Below are positions 37,834 through 47,351 of a stretch of DNA of 64,000 nt, in pieces. Under the pieces are notes generated by a model. It was not told the DNA's origin. It did no database searches and saw nothing but the letters and a program-made list of their open reading frames with translations. The translations under genes and the position numbers were made by a program. The stretch's first letter is position 1. Every line of letters begins with the position of its first letter. The stretch is from Sva-07 sp963717385 (lineage in GTDB: Bacteria > Actinomycetota > Acidimicrobiia > Acidimicrobiales > Ilumatobacteraceae): positions 310,001-374,000 of the forward strand of contig CAVQWE010000003.1 of NCBI GenBank assembly GCA_963717385.1, given 5' to 3'.

Positions 37834-40758
37834 ATGGCCGCCAGTACCTCCGCCACCGGCACCACGCCCGCGGCGACCCCCAAGAAATCTGCTCCCCGCA
37901 AGCGCAAGGCGAAGGCTGACGACCCGCAGATCGTGGTGCGTGGCGCTCGCGAGCACAACCTCAAGAACGTCAACGTCGAGCTGCCGCGCGACAAGCTCAT
38001 CGTGTTCACCGGTCTGTCGGGTTCGGGCAAGTCGAGCCTGGCGTTCGACACGATCTACGCCGAAGGGCAACGCCGTTACGTCGAGTCGCTGAGTTCGTAC
38101 GCGCGGCAGTTTCTCGGCCAGATGGACAAGCCCGATGTCGACATCATCGAGGGTCTCTCGCCGGCGATCTCGATCGACCAGAAGTCGGGCAGCCGCAACC
38201 CGCGGTCCACCGTCGGCACGATCACCGAGGTCTACGACTACCTGCGTCTGCTCTATGCGCGCATCGGGGTGCAGCACTGCCCGAACGACGGCACGCGGCT
38301 GCAGCGTCAGACACCACAGCAGATCGTCGATCGCATCCTCGACATGGACGACGGCATCCGGTTCCAGGTGTTGGCGCCAGTGGTTCGAGGCCGCAAGGGC
38401 GAGTACGACACGTTGCTGCAGGACATGTCTGGGCAGGGCTACGTACGTGCGCGCATCGACGGCGAGACCGTCGACATCGACGAGTTCCTCAAGCGTGAGG
38501 AACGACTCGCCAAGTACGAGAACCACAAGATCGAGATCGTCGTCGACCGGCTGGTGCTGAAGGAAGGCATCGAACGGCGCCTCACCGACTCGTTGGAGCA
38601 AGCGCTCGGGTTGGCCGACGGCGTCGCCGAGATCGAGGTGGTGCCACGTGAGGGCGAGGGCCAGCCCGAGACGCTCACGTTCAGCCAGCACCTGGCGTGC
38701 CCGGTGTGTGGCACGAGCTACGACGAGCCGGCACCCCGCAACTTCTCGTTCAACTCGCCCTATGGCGCCTGCGCGGCATGCGACGGACTCGGCACCACGT
38801 TCGAGGTCGACCCCGAGCTCATCATCCCCGACCCCGAGATGTCGCTCCTCGACGGTGCGATCGCACCATGGCGCTCGGCGAACACCCAGTACTTCACCCG
38901 CATGCTCGAGTCGGTCGCCGAGGTGCACGACGTCGACATGAACGCCGCGTGGGAAGACCTCTCTGCCAAGCAGCAGAAGGTCATCCTGCACGGTGTCAAG
39001 GGCAAGATGACCGTCAAGTACAAGAACCGCTATGGGCGCTCGCGTACCTACTCCACCGAGTACGAGGGTGTGATCCCGTGGATCAAGCGGCGTCACGAGG
39101 GCAGCGACAGCGAGTGGGCCCGCGACCAGTACGAGGGGTACATGCGTCTCGTCCCGTGTTCGACATGTGACGGTGCTCGCCTCAAACCGTCGACACTGGC
39201 GGTCACCATCGACGACAAGAACATCTCCGAAGTGGCCGACATGTCGATCGGCGAGTCCGCCAAGTTCCTGGCGGCACTGGAGCTCTCCGAGCGCGACCGG
39301 ATGATCGCCGAGCGCGTCACCAAGGAGATCAATGCCCGGCTCGGATTCCTGCTCGATGTCGGTCTCGACTACCTCACGATGTCGCGGTCGGCAGGCACGC
39401 TCGCCGGTGGCGAGGCACAGCGCATCCGGTTGGCCTCGCAGATCGGTTCGGGCCTGGTGGGCACGCTGTACGTGCTCGACGAGCCGTCGATCGGGTTGCA
39501 CCAGCGCGACAACCGCAGGTTGATCGACACGCTCACCCGCTTGCGTGACCTCGGCAACACCGTCATCGTGGTCGAGCACGACGAGGAGACCATTCGCGAG
39601 AGCGACTGGATCGTCGACATCGGGCCAGGTGCAGGCGAGCACGGCGGTGAGGTCGTGTATTCGGGCAAGGTGCCCGGGATTCTCAAGGTCAAGGAGTCGG
39701 TCACCGGGCAGTACCTGTCGGGTCGCAAGTCGATTCCCGTGCCCGAGCAGCGCCGGCCGCAGGGCCTCGAGTCGGTGCGCATCCAGGGTGCGCGCGAGCA
39801 CAACCTGCAGAACATCGACGTCGACATCCCGCTCGGCAACTTCGTGGCGGTCACCGGCGTGTCCGGCTCGGGCAAGTCCACGCTGGTGCGAGACATCCTG
39901 CTGCCGGTGCTGATGCAGAAGATCTACAAGTCGAAGATGTCGGCCGGCAAGCACAAGCGCATCGACGGCATCGAGTTCCTCGACAAGGTCATCGACATGG
40001 ACCAGTCGCCGATCGGTCGCACGCCTCGCTCGAACCCGGCCACCTACACCGGCGTGTTCGACAACGTTCGCAAGCTGTTCGCGTCCACCAACGAGGCGAA
40101 GGTGCGCGGCTACATGCCAGGGCGGTTCTCGTTCAACGTCAAGGGTGGACGCTGCGAGGCGTGTTCAGGCGACGGGACACTCAAGATCGAGATGCACTTC
40201 CTCCCCGACGTCTACGTGCCGTGCGAGGTGTGTCACGGCGCCCGGTACAACCGCGACACGCTCGACATCGAGTTCAAGGGCAAGAACATCGCCGAAGTGC
40301 TCGACATGCCAGTCGCCGAGGCGGTCGACTTCTTCGCCAACCAGCCGGGGATCGCCCGCTACATGCAAACACTGGTCGACGTTGGTCTCGGCTACGTGCG
40401 GCTCGGGCAGTCGGCGCCCACGTTGTCGGGTGGCGAGGCCCAGCGCGTCAAGCTCTCGGCCGAGCTCGCCAAGCGTTCCACCGGCCACACGATCTACCTG
40501 CTCGACGAGCCGACCACCGGCTTGCACTTCGACGACGTCAGGCGGCTCCTCACGGTGCTGCAGCGCCTGGTCGATCAGGGCAACACGGTGCTGGTCATCG
40601 AGCACAGCCTCGACGTCATCAAGACCGCCGATTGGGTGATCGACCTCGGTCCCAACGGCGGCAACGGTGGCGGCACGATCGTCGGCGAAGGCACCCCCGA
40701 GCACATCGCGTCACTCGAAGCCAGCCACACCGGCCGCTTCCTCCGCGACATCCTCTGA
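37834..40758 (+). CDS. uvrA: Excinuclease ABC subunit A
   Basis: 974 residues, full length. UvrA is the dimeric ABC-type ATPase that finds bulky DNA damage and loads UvrB. Visible are Walker A GLSGSGKSS (N-half) and GVSGSGKST (C-half), two ABC signatures (LAGGEAQRIRLA, LSGGEAQRVKLS) and zinc-finger cysteine pairs (CPVC...CAAC; CEAC...CEVC). A Lys/Ala/Pro-rich N-terminal extension of about 25 residues precedes the usual start IVVRGAREHNLKN. LexA box 37802-37813 lies just upstream. Intact, with no frameshift. Confidence 0.97.
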   Translation: MAASTSATGTTPAATPKKSAPRKRKAKADDPQIVVRGAREHNLKNVNVELPRDKLIVFTGLSGSGKSSLAFDTIYAEGQRRYVESLSSYARQFLGQMDKPDVDIIEGLSPAISIDQKSGSRNPRSTVGTITEVYDYLRLLYARIGVQHCPNDGTRLQRQTPQQIVDRILDMDDGIRFQVLAPVVRGRKGEYDTLLQDMSGQGYVRARIDGETVDIDEFLKREERLAKYENHKIEIVVDRLVLKEGIERRLTDSLEQALGLADGVAEIEVVPREGEGQPETLTFSQHLACPVCGTSYDEPAPRNFSFNSPYGACAACDGLGTTFEVDPELIIPDPEMSLLDGAIAPWRSANTQYFTRMLESVAEVHDVDMNAAWEDLSAKQQKVILHGVKGKMTVKYKNRYGRSRTYSTEYEGVIPWIKRRHEGSDSEWARDQYEGYMRLVPCSTCDGARLKPSTLAVTIDDKNISEVADMSIGESAKFLAALELSERDRMIAERVTKEINARLGFLLDVGLDYLTMSRSAGTLAGGEAQRIRLASQIGSGLVGTLYVLDEPSIGLHQRDNRRLIDTLTRLRDLGNTVIVVEHDEETIRESDWIVDIGPGAGEHGGEVVYSGKVPGILKVKESVTGQYLSGRKSIPVPEQRRPQGLESVRIQGAREHNLQNIDVDIPLGNFVAVTGVSGSGKSTLVRDILLPVLMQKIYKSKMSAGKHKRIDGIEFLDKVIDMDQSPIGRTPRSNPATYTGVFDNVRKLFASTNEAKVRGYMPGRFSFNVKGGRCEACSGDGTLKIEMHFLPDVYVPCEVCHGARYNRDTLDIEFKGKNIAEVLDMPVAEAVDFFANQPGIARYMQTLVDVGLGYVRLGQSAPTLSGGEAQRVKLSAELAKRSTGHTIYLLDEPTTGLHFDDVRRLLTVLQRLVDQGNTVLVIEHSLDVIKTADWVIDLGPNGGNGGGTIVGEGTPEHIASLEASHTGRFLRDIL

Positions 40759-40777
40759 GTCGCCCCCGCTGCGGGGC

Positions 40778-40876
40778 GATGAGCGAAGTGGGCGTGGGAG
40801 TGCGGTTCGCTCATCGGTGGCGCAGCATCCGCCAGAGCGATGAGCGAAGTGGGCGTGGGAGTGCGGTTCGCTCATC
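40778..40876. repeat. Tandem pair of 38-bp palindromes, family B copies 4 and 5 (61-bp period)
   Basis: Identical copies at 40778-40815 and 40839-40876 (GATGAGCGAA ... TTCGCTCATC) separated by 23 bp of unrelated sequence. They start 20 bases after uvrA stops and end 50 bases before the MFS gene. As RNA they would form strong hairpins, and could end the uvrA transcript. Confidence 0.85.
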
Positions 40877-40925
40877 GGCTCGGGTGGTTGGGAGTCGGGA
40901 CGTGCCGAGCTGACAGACTCCGTCG

Positions 40926-42191
40926 GTGGTTGACGTTGTGGACGACACCGGCATCGACCGGGAGGAACTCCAGCGGCGCACGTTGCGCTCGCTGCGATTC
41001 GCCCAGGTGCCAGGTCAGGCCGCCGTCGCTGGCATGGTGGCGGTGGTCTCGCTGCTGGCGAGCGACCTGCTGGGGTCGGATCGCCTCGCCGGAATGGGCA
41101 GTGCGTCATTCACGGTCGGGGCCGCATTCACCGCGATTCCGCTGGCGGCGTTCATGCGTCGCCGAGGGCGCCGCATCGGGCTCAGCCGAGCGCTGCTGAT
41201 CGGTTCGATCGGCGCTGCGATCGCGGCGGGCGGCGGCCAGCTGAGATGGTTCCCGCTGTTCCTCGTCGGGATGGTTGCGTTCGGTGCGGGTCAAGCAGCA
41301 ACGCTCCAGCAACGCTACGTCGCTGCTGACCTCGCGGCCCCTGAGAAACAGGGCGCAGCGATTGCTGCCATCGTCTGGGTTGGCACGCTCGGGGCGGCGC
41401 TGGGTCCGCTGCTCACCCCGTTCGAGAAGGGCGTCGCCAGTCGTCTGGGCCTCGACGAGTTGGTCGGGCCGTTCTTGTTCGCTTCGGTGCTGTTCCTGGT
41501 GGCCGCAGCAGTCGTCTGGGTTCGGCTACGGCCCGACCCGCTCGAAGTGATCGGCGGCATCGACCCACACGCCGAGCGCACCAAGCTGCTCCGGGTGGTG
41601 CGCTCATCGGCGTCGGTGATCTGGGCATCGCCGAGTGCCAGGCTCGGGCTCGCTGCGATGGCTGCATCGCAGGCGGCGATGGTCGGAGTGATGACGATGA
41701 CGCCACCGCACATGAAAGATCACGGCCATGCCGACCTGTCGGCGTTCGTGATCGCTCTGCACATCGTGGGGATGTACGGGCTCGCGCCGTTCGTCGGTCG
41801 ATTCGTCGACCGTGTCGGAGCGGTTCGGGCGATCCAGGTCGGCGCCGTCATCCTGGGTGCGGGGACCATCACGACGGTGCTGGCGGGTTATGTGCCGGTG
41901 TTGATGTTCGTCGGACTGTTCTTCCTCGGTCTCGGCTGGAGCTTCGGCCTGATCGGTGGCACCACGATCCTGACGGCGTCGGTGCCGGAACGGTCTCGGG
42001 TCGAAGTGCAGGGCACCGGCGACCTCACCCTCAGCCTGTGTGGCGCTACTGCAGCGCTGGCGTCTGGCTTCGTGAAGGACTCGCTCGGGTTCCACATCCT
42101 CGCCGACGGTGCAACGGCGCTGGCGGCCGCTCTCCTCGTGCTCGCCTGGTACACCGCAGCAACAACCCGGAGGCCCGTCGCCCCGCTCTGA
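40926..42191 (+). CDS. Major facilitator superfamily transporter
   Basis: 421 residues with about 12 hydrophobic helices. The loop between helices 2 and 3 carries FMRRRGRRIGLSRAL, the usual basic MFS motif A region, and FVGRFVDRVGAVRAI repeats it in the second half. Typical of drug or metabolite exporters, but the substrate is unknown. The GTG start at 40926 fits a short N-terminal tail (about 35 residues) before helix 1. The stop codon lies inside a family B palindrome, which also touches the 3' end of the converging gene. Confidence 0.85.
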   Translation: MVDVVDDTGIDREELQRRTLRSLRFAQVPGQAAVAGMVAVVSLLASDLLGSDRLAGMGSASFTVGAAFTAIPLAAFMRRRGRRIGLSRALLIGSIGAAIAAGGGQLRWFPLFLVGMVAFGAGQAATLQQRYVAADLAAPEKQGAAIAAIVWVGTLGAALGPLLTPFEKGVASRLGLDELVGPFLFASVLFLVAAAVVWVRLRPDPLEVIGGIDPHAERTKLLRVVRSSASVIWASPSARLGLAAMAASQAAMVGVMTMTPPHMKDHGHADLSAFVIALHIVGMYGLAPFVGRFVDRVGAVRAIQVGAVILGAGTITTVLAGYVPVLMFVGLFFLGLGWSFGLIGGTTILTASVPERSRVEVQGTGDLTLSLCGATAALASGFVKDSLGFHILADGATALAAALLVLAWYTAATTRRPVAPL

Positions 42192-42227
42192 TGAGCGAAG
42201 TGGGCGTGGTGGTGCGGTTGGCTCATC
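42190..42227. repeat. 38-bp palindromic repeat, family B copy 6
   Basis: GATGAGCGAA ... TTGGCTCATC. It spans the junction of two convergent genes: the first bases overlap the MFS stop and the last bases overlap the stop of the DUF559-like gene. The variant end TTGGCTCATC is shared only with copy 8. Confidence 0.8.
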
Positions 42228-43164
42228 AGCTTGCGGCGCTGAGGCGCAGCTGAGCCTCGAATGAGGCGAGTTCGGCGATCGTCTCGTGGAACCGATGCAG
42301 GTAGGCGCCCTCGTCGATCCGTGAGGTCGTCCAACCAATCGCCTCGGCCGCTCGGTCACGGCGGGCATCTGCCGCGATCCCCATCTGCTCCCGGTGGGTC
42401 GGATGCAGGTCGACTTCGATTGCCCACTGCAACTCGGGGACGGCAAGGTCGAAACGGACGATTCCGTGGCCGGGCAATTCGACGCGGTGCTGGCGAACGA
42501 GGCGGCTGATGCCGACACGCCGCAGCGCGTCGCCGACCCGAACCTCTGGGTGCGACTCGGCGGCGAGCCCCGGAAGTCGACGATCGACCGCATGGAGGAA
42601 CTCGCGCACCCACCTCCGTTGGGGCGACATCCAGTCGACGGCGACCGCCAGGAGGTCAGTGTCGGTGAGTCGACCATCGTGGACCACTTGTTCGACCACT
42701 GACAGCAGGTCGTCAGGGCCGAGCCAGCGAGCGAGATCGAGCGCAGTTCGTGCCAAGGAGGTGACCCGGATGCCGTCGTCGCGGGTTTCGATGTCGGAGT
42801 CGTGTCGCGCGTCGGTTCGGTAGGGAACCACCCAGCGGTGGGTCGCCGGCTGGCTCGCCCGCGGAGCGAGCACGTGGATGCGTTGGTCGGACGGCAGCCG
42901 CCTGAGTTGCCAGAGTCGCCCGGCGGTCGGTCCGGCGATCGCGACGTCGGGACGAGCGAGGCAGATCGCCGCACATCGGCTGGCTTCGGTGATCGGGGCA
43001 CTCGGGGTTCGATATGCGCCTCGAAGCACCAAGGCGAGGTCGCCCACCCGTTGCAGGTGTCGCACATCGTTCAGTGAGTAGCCAGCATCGTGGAGTTGCG
43101 TCACGGACACCGTGCCGTGTTGGCGGGCGAGCAGTGCGTGGACGTGAGGCGTGAGTCGAGCCAC
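42226..43164 (-). CDS. AbiEi-type N-terminal domain with DUF559 (Vsr-like) nuclease domain
   Basis: 312 residues from GTG 43164, behind a strong GGAGG. Residues 1-90 resemble the winged-helix AbiEi antitoxin module (HGTVSVTQLHDAGYS...VLRGAYRT). The C-terminus (FDLAVPELQWAIEVD ... RDRAAEAIGWTTSRI) looks like the DUF559/very-short-patch repair nuclease fold, with Asp and Glu-Val-Asp as candidate metal ligands. This fusion is widespread in actinobacteria, usually without an AbiEii toxin, as here. A role in DNA binding or self-defence is guessed from the domains only. Family B palindromes lie at both ends. Confidence 0.78.
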   Translation of the reverse strand: MARLTPHVHALLARQHGTVSVTQLHDAGYSLNDVRHLQRVGDLALVLRGAYRTPSAPITEASRCAAICLARPDVAIAGPTAGRLWQLRRLPSDQRIHVLAPRASQPATHRWVVPYRTDARHDSDIETRDDGIRVTSLARTALDLARWLGPDDLLSVVEQVVHDGRLTDTDLLAVAVDWMSPQRRWVREFLHAVDRRLPGLAAESHPEVRVGDALRRVGISRLVRQHRVELPGHGIVRFDLAVPELQWAIEVDLHPTHREQMGIAADARRDRAAEAIGWTTSRIDEGAYLHRFHETIAELASFEAQLRLSAAS

Positions 43165-43256
43165 GTCGAACCTCCGGATCTCGAGAGAAGCAGGAGGGAG
43201 TCGGCGTGTCGAACGCTACCCGGGGAGCACGCTCGGGCGGCCCGGAACCGCAAGGT

Positions 43257-43355
43257 GATGAGCGAACCGCACTCCCGGGTGCCGTTCGCTCATCGCTCGC
43301 TGGGCTGCGCGCACGCTGATGAGCGAAGCTGGCGTCGGGGTGCGGTTGGCTCATC
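43257..43355. repeat. Pair of 38-bp palindromes, family B copies 7 and 8 (61-bp period, opposite orientation)
   Basis: Copies at 43257-43294 and 43318-43355, 61 bp apart with a 23-bp spacer, as at the other two pairs. Copy 7 has its inner bases reversed (CCGCAC on the left side), so the pair is head-to-head. Copy 8 ends TTGGCTCATC like copy 6. They lie between the rhomboid-like 3' end and the DUF559-like 5' end. Confidence 0.85.
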
Positions 43356-43388
43356 GCTCTCCGGGGTGGAGGGCGCGCCGAGCGGGGG

Positions 43389-44312
43389 TCAGCGGTTGCG
43401 GAGGCGCTTGCTGAGATCGTTCAGGCGCTTCTTCTCGTCGCCGGTGAGCGAGTCCATGCCATTGGCACCGATCTTGTCGAGCAGGGAATCGAGTTCGATC
43501 TGGTCGGCGGGCGACGGGGCGCTCGGTGGGGGCATCGGGGCAGGAGCGTTCTTCCATGGACCCTGCACGACCCCGCCGGACTTCGACGACCCGCCTGACC
43601 GCTTCGACTTCGACTTCTTCTGCTTCTTCGAGCGCCCAGACGACGAACCGGAACCCACGCCGTCGAGTGGGATGTGGGGGATCGGCCAGCCGGTGGCGAG
43701 CCCGAGGGAACGTCCGGCGACGAGTGCCACCCCGACGGAGACGAGCAGGAAGATGACCTGGCCGTTCGCGCCGACACCGGAGAACTGCAGCAGGTTCAAC
43801 ACGGTGAACACCGCAGCAAGCGCCCAGAGCGGGACCACCTCGAACCACTTCACGCCCGGGTAGGTGGCGGCATACACCCAGATGCCACCGAGGAACAGGT
43901 TGCTCAGCCCGAACTGGACCATGAAATCGATGCTGGTGCCGAGTGGCCCGAGCACGGTGAGGATGAGCGCCGGCAGGATCGTGAGGGCAAGCACCCACAC
44001 CACGAACTTGGCGCGTCCGAACAGCGCTTCGAGTTGCTGGCCGAACAGCCAGAAGAACACCACGCCGAGGAGCAGCCACACCGACGGTTGCGCAGCGATC
44101 GGCCACGTGACCAAGCGCCAGATCTCGAAGTCACGCACGAGGAACGGTACGAACGGCAGACGGTCCCAGACATCACCGAACAGCCCCCACAGAAACATCG
44201 AGAACACCGAGAGGGCGCACAAGATGTCGGTGGTGGTGACGTCGAAGTTTCCCGCACGGAACCAGCCGTCGTTCGGGCGGCGGCGGAAGATGGCTGCGAA
44301 CTGGTCGGACAT
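43389..44312 (-). CDS. Rhomboid-like membrane protein, catalytic residues not seen
   Basis: 307 residues with about six membrane helices (to residue 205), then a basic Ser/Lys-rich linker and a C-terminal helix pair (IELDSLLDKIGANGMDSLTGDEKKRLNDLSKRL) found at the end of many bacterial rhomboids. The rhomboid-like helix 1-2 region (FEIWRLVTWPI) is present. However, the GxSG serine motif is absent at the expected place (LSNLFLGG instead) and no helix-6 histidine is obvious. It is probably a non-proteolytic, derlin/iRhom-like member. It diverges from uvrC. Confidence 0.7.
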   Translation of the reverse strand: MSDQFAAIFRRRPNDGWFRAGNFDVTTTDILCALSVFSMFLWGLFGDVWDRLPFVPFLVRDFEIWRLVTWPIAAQPSVWLLLGVVFFWLFGQQLEALFGRAKFVVWVLALTILPALILTVLGPLGTSIDFMVQFGLSNLFLGGIWVYAATYPGVKWFEVVPLWALAAVFTVLNLLQFSGVGANGQVIFLLVSVGVALVAGRSLGLATGWPIPHIPLDGVGSGSSSGRSKKQKKSKSKRSGGSSKSGGVVQGPWKNAPAPMPPPSAPSPADQIELDSLLDKIGANGMDSLTGDEKKRLNDLSKRLRNR

Positions 44313-44390
44313 CGGGCATCACGGTACCCGCCCGTCCGTATGCTTGAGACGTCATGGAGCGGCTGTCCTGGTGGAAAAGACGATGACGTC

Positions 44391-46292
44391 GTGGTGAAAC
44401 GTCCGCCGGCCGGCACGATCCCGGAGGCGCCGGGGTCGTATCAGTTCAAGGACGCCCATGGCCGCGTGATCTACGTCGGCAAGGCGTCGAACCTGCGTCA
44501 GCGCCTGTCGAACTACTTCCAGGCGCCGCGGAACCTGCACCCGCGGACCGCGCAGATGGTCGAGACCGCCGAGTCGGTCGAGTGGACGACCGTGCGCAAC
44601 GAGGTCGAGGCGTTGATGCTCGAGTACTCGTTGATCAAGGAGCATCGTCCGCGCTTCAACGTGAGGTTGAGGGATGACAAGAGCTACCCGTTCCTCGCCG
44701 TCACCGTCGACGATGAGTGGCCCAGAGCGCTGGTCATGCGCGGCCGGAAGCGCAAGGGCACCAGGTACTTCGGCCCCTACGCGCACGCCTATGCGATCCG
44801 CGACACTCTCGACCTCTTGTTGAGGTCATTCCCGATTCGGACCTGCAGCCCGAACAAGTTCAATCAACACGAGCGTCTGGGCCGACCGTGCCTGCTGTTC
44901 CACATCGAGAAGTGCGCCGGACCATGTGTCGGCGAGATCGACGCCCCGGCATACAAGGAACTGGTCGACGAATTGATCGGATTCCTCGACGGCGACACCG
45001 ACGAGATCGTCGACCGGCTCGAGCGCGACATGCAGGGCGCAGCCACCGACCTCGAATTCGAGCGAGCGGCGCGTCTGCGCGATCGTCTGTCCGCTGTCCG
45101 CAAGGCGATCGAGAAGCAGCAGATGGTGGCCGATCGCAGTGAGGATCTCGACGTGATCGGCATCGCCGAGGACGAGCTCGAAGCCTCGGTGCAGGTGTTC
45201 TACGTGCGACGAGGCCGAGTGGTGGGTCGCAAGGGGTTCATTCTCGACAAGGTCGAGGAACTGACCCCCGGCAAGCTGATCGACCGGATCATCGAGTCGA
45301 TGTATGGCGAGGAGCCGATTCTCGGTGTGCCCAAACAGGTGTTGGTTCCCCACGCCGCCGACGACCTTGCCACCTATGAGGAGTGGCTGTCGATGGGTCG
45401 TGGCTCGCGGGTGCAGGTGCGGGTGCCGCAGCGCGGCGACAAACGAGCGTTGCTCGAAACCGTGACGCGAAACGCCAAGGAGGAATTCACCCGGCACCGC
45501 TTGCGTCGGGCGAGCGATCACAACACCCGTAGCAGAGCGCTGACCGAGCTCCAGGACCACCTCGGGCTCCCTGAAGCTCCACTTCGCATCGAGTGTTACG
45601 ACATGGCCCACCTGCAGGGCACCGATTACGTCGGTTCGATGGTCGTCCTCGAGGATGGCTTGCCGAACAAGCGTGAATACCGCCGTTTCAAGGTCAACAC
45701 CGTGGGTGCCGGCGAGCGCGCCGGCGGCGAGGTCGGTGCGAGCGACGACGTCGCGGCGATGGCGGAGGTCGTGCGTCGGCGCCTGCAGGCGTATCTCGAC
45801 GAGCGCGACAAGCCGATCACCGAGCGGGGAGACAAGCCTGGAAAGTTCGCGTATCCGCCGCAGTTGCTGCTGGTCGACGGCGGCAAGGGCCAGCTCAACG
45901 CAGCCAAACGCGTCGTCGACGAACTCGAGCTGACCGACGAGATCCCGGTGGCTGGACTCGCGAAACGGTTCGAGGAGGTGTTCGTCCCCGGCCGCTCGGC
46001 GCCGGTGGAGCTCCCACGCGGGAGCGAGGCGCTGTTCATGCTGCAACGCATCCGAGACGAGGCCCACCGGTTCGCCAACACCTTCCACCGTGAACGCCGC
46101 AGCAAGCGCATGACGGTCAGCTCACTCGATGGCATCGCTGGGCTGGGCGAGGTGCGCCAGAAGAAACTCGTCAAGGCGCTCGGTGGCGTGAACGCCGTGA
46201 AACGCGCCGAGTTGGCCGAGCTTCGAGCATTGTCGTTCCTGCCGGACGCCGTTGCTGAGGCCGTGTACGAGAAGTTCCACGGCGCGGGCTGA
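44391..46292 (+). CDS. uvrC: Excinuclease ABC subunit C
   Basis: 633 residues. UvrC makes both incisions in nucleotide excision repair. The N-terminal GIY-YIG domain is present as GSYQFKDAHGRVIYVGKA, then a Cys-rich stretch (RTCSPN...CLLFHIEKCAGPC), a UVR motif (DLEFERAARLRDRL), the RNase H-like nuclease (IECYDMAHLQGTDYVGSMVV, LLLVDGGKGQL) and helix-hairpin-helix repeats at the end. GTG 44391 gives VVKRPPAGTIPEAPG, the usual family start; an in-frame ATG at 44340 would add 17 residues. No LexA box is seen upstream, unlike uvrA and uvrB. Confidence 0.95.
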   Translation: MVKRPPAGTIPEAPGSYQFKDAHGRVIYVGKASNLRQRLSNYFQAPRNLHPRTAQMVETAESVEWTTVRNEVEALMLEYSLIKEHRPRFNVRLRDDKSYPFLAVTVDDEWPRALVMRGRKRKGTRYFGPYAHAYAIRDTLDLLLRSFPIRTCSPNKFNQHERLGRPCLLFHIEKCAGPCVGEIDAPAYKELVDELIGFLDGDTDEIVDRLERDMQGAATDLEFERAARLRDRLSAVRKAIEKQQMVADRSEDLDVIGIAEDELEASVQVFYVRRGRVVGRKGFILDKVEELTPGKLIDRIIESMYGEEPILGVPKQVLVPHAADDLATYEEWLSMGRGSRVQVRVPQRGDKRALLETVTRNAKEEFTRHRLRRASDHNTRSRALTELQDHLGLPEAPLRIECYDMAHLQGTDYVGSMVVLEDGLPNKREYRRFKVNTVGAGERAGGEVGASDDVAAMAEVVRRRLQAYLDERDKPITERGDKPGKFAYPPQLLLVDGGKGQLNAAKRVVDELELTDEIPVAGLAKRFEEVFVPGRSAPVELPRGSEALFMLQRIRDEAHRFANTFHRERRSKRMTVSSLDGIAGLGEVRQKKLVKALGGVNAVKRAELAELRALSFLPDAVAEAVYEKFHGAG

Positions 46293-46413
46293 TCGCGTGC
46301 CCTCGGAGACGCCACCTGGACGCTGATCGGCGCACATGTCTGTTCGAACGTCGGCCAGATCGTGTGAGCGTGACGGGTGGTGTCAGCCGCGGTGCCATCC
46401 GCCAGAGGTCGGC

Positions 46414-47325
46414 TCACACGAAGTGCGAGGCCACCTCGGTGTGGAACTCGCGGTACTTGGCCACGCGTTCCTCGGATGTGCCGCCGAGCGTGAAGTCGGG
46501 AACGATCAGTTCGTCGAAGCCCAGGTCGACGTAGCGGCCGACCTCGTCGACGAGCTGCTCGTTCGACCCGATGATCGAACGCTCGCCCATGTCGCCGCCC
46601 TTGATGTTGGCGGCCAGCTCTGCGTTGTCGGTCATGAAGACCAGCGCCTGTGTGGACTTCCAGATCGTGCTGGGGTCGCGGTCGACCTGTTCGCAAGCGG
46701 TGTGGAGCTTGTCGAGCGCGCCGCCGGCCATCTCGGGGCCACCCCAGGTGTTCCACTCGTCGGCGTGGCGGGCGGTGATGCGCAGCATGCGAGGGCTGCC
46801 GGTGCCGACCAGGATGGGCAGGGGTGACTGCACGGGCTTGGGGTTCGACGGCGCGTCGACGATGTCGTAGAAATCGCCGTGGAAATCGGTGACCTCGTTG
46901 TTCAGCAACGACCGGATCACCTGGATGGCCTCGTCGAAGCGGCTCACCCGATCGCCGGGGTCCTCGAGGTCGATTCCGTACACGTGATGTTCGTTGATCT
47001 GCCACCCGGCACCGATGCCGAGCACGAGTCGACCGTTGGAGATCTGGTCGATCGTGGCGGCACGGTTGGCCAGGACTGCGGGGTGGTGGACCGACGTGGG
47101 TGCCACCAGTGAACCGATGCGGATTCGTTCGGTGACCGCTGCGATGGCTGGCAACATTGCCCAACACTCGTGCACGTCGCCGGGGAGGGTGTCCTCGCTG
47201 CCGGAGTTCGGCATGTAGTGATCGGCGTACCAGAGGCAGTGCCACCCCTCGGCGTCGCCGATGCGGGCGAGGTCGAACACCTCGGTGGGCGTGCGTTCGG
47301 GGTTGGGCCACATCGAGAACTTCAT
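46414..47325 (-). CDS. LLM-class (luciferase-like, F420-type) oxidoreductase
   Basis: 303 residues, one TIM barrel. MKFSMWPNPE at the start, ADHYMPN, RIRIGSLVAPTSVHHPAVLAN and GRLVLGIGAGWQINEHHVYG are typical of F420-dependent LLM enzymes, as is the closing GFDELIVPDF. Substrates in this superfamily vary and cannot be read from sequence. The ATG at 47325 fits the family start. It is divergent from the methyltransferase gene with only 26 bases between. Together the two separate uvrC from rapZ, which are adjacent in most actinobacteria. Confidence 0.85.
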   Translation of the reverse strand: MKFSMWPNPERTPTEVFDLARIGDAEGWHCLWYADHYMPNSGSEDTLPGDVHECWAMLPAIAAVTERIRIGSLVAPTSVHHPAVLANRAATIDQISNGRLVLGIGAGWQINEHHVYGIDLEDPGDRVSRFDEAIQVIRSLLNNEVTDFHGDFYDIVDAPSNPKPVQSPLPILVGTGSPRMLRITARHADEWNTWGGPEMAGGALDKLHTACEQVDRDPSTIWKSTQALVFMTDNAELAANIKGGDMGERSIIGSNEQLVDEVGRYVDLGFDELIVPDFTLGGTSEERVAKYREFHTEVASHFV

Positions 47326-47351
47326 GGGTGCCGACCGTAACCTCTGCCTCC

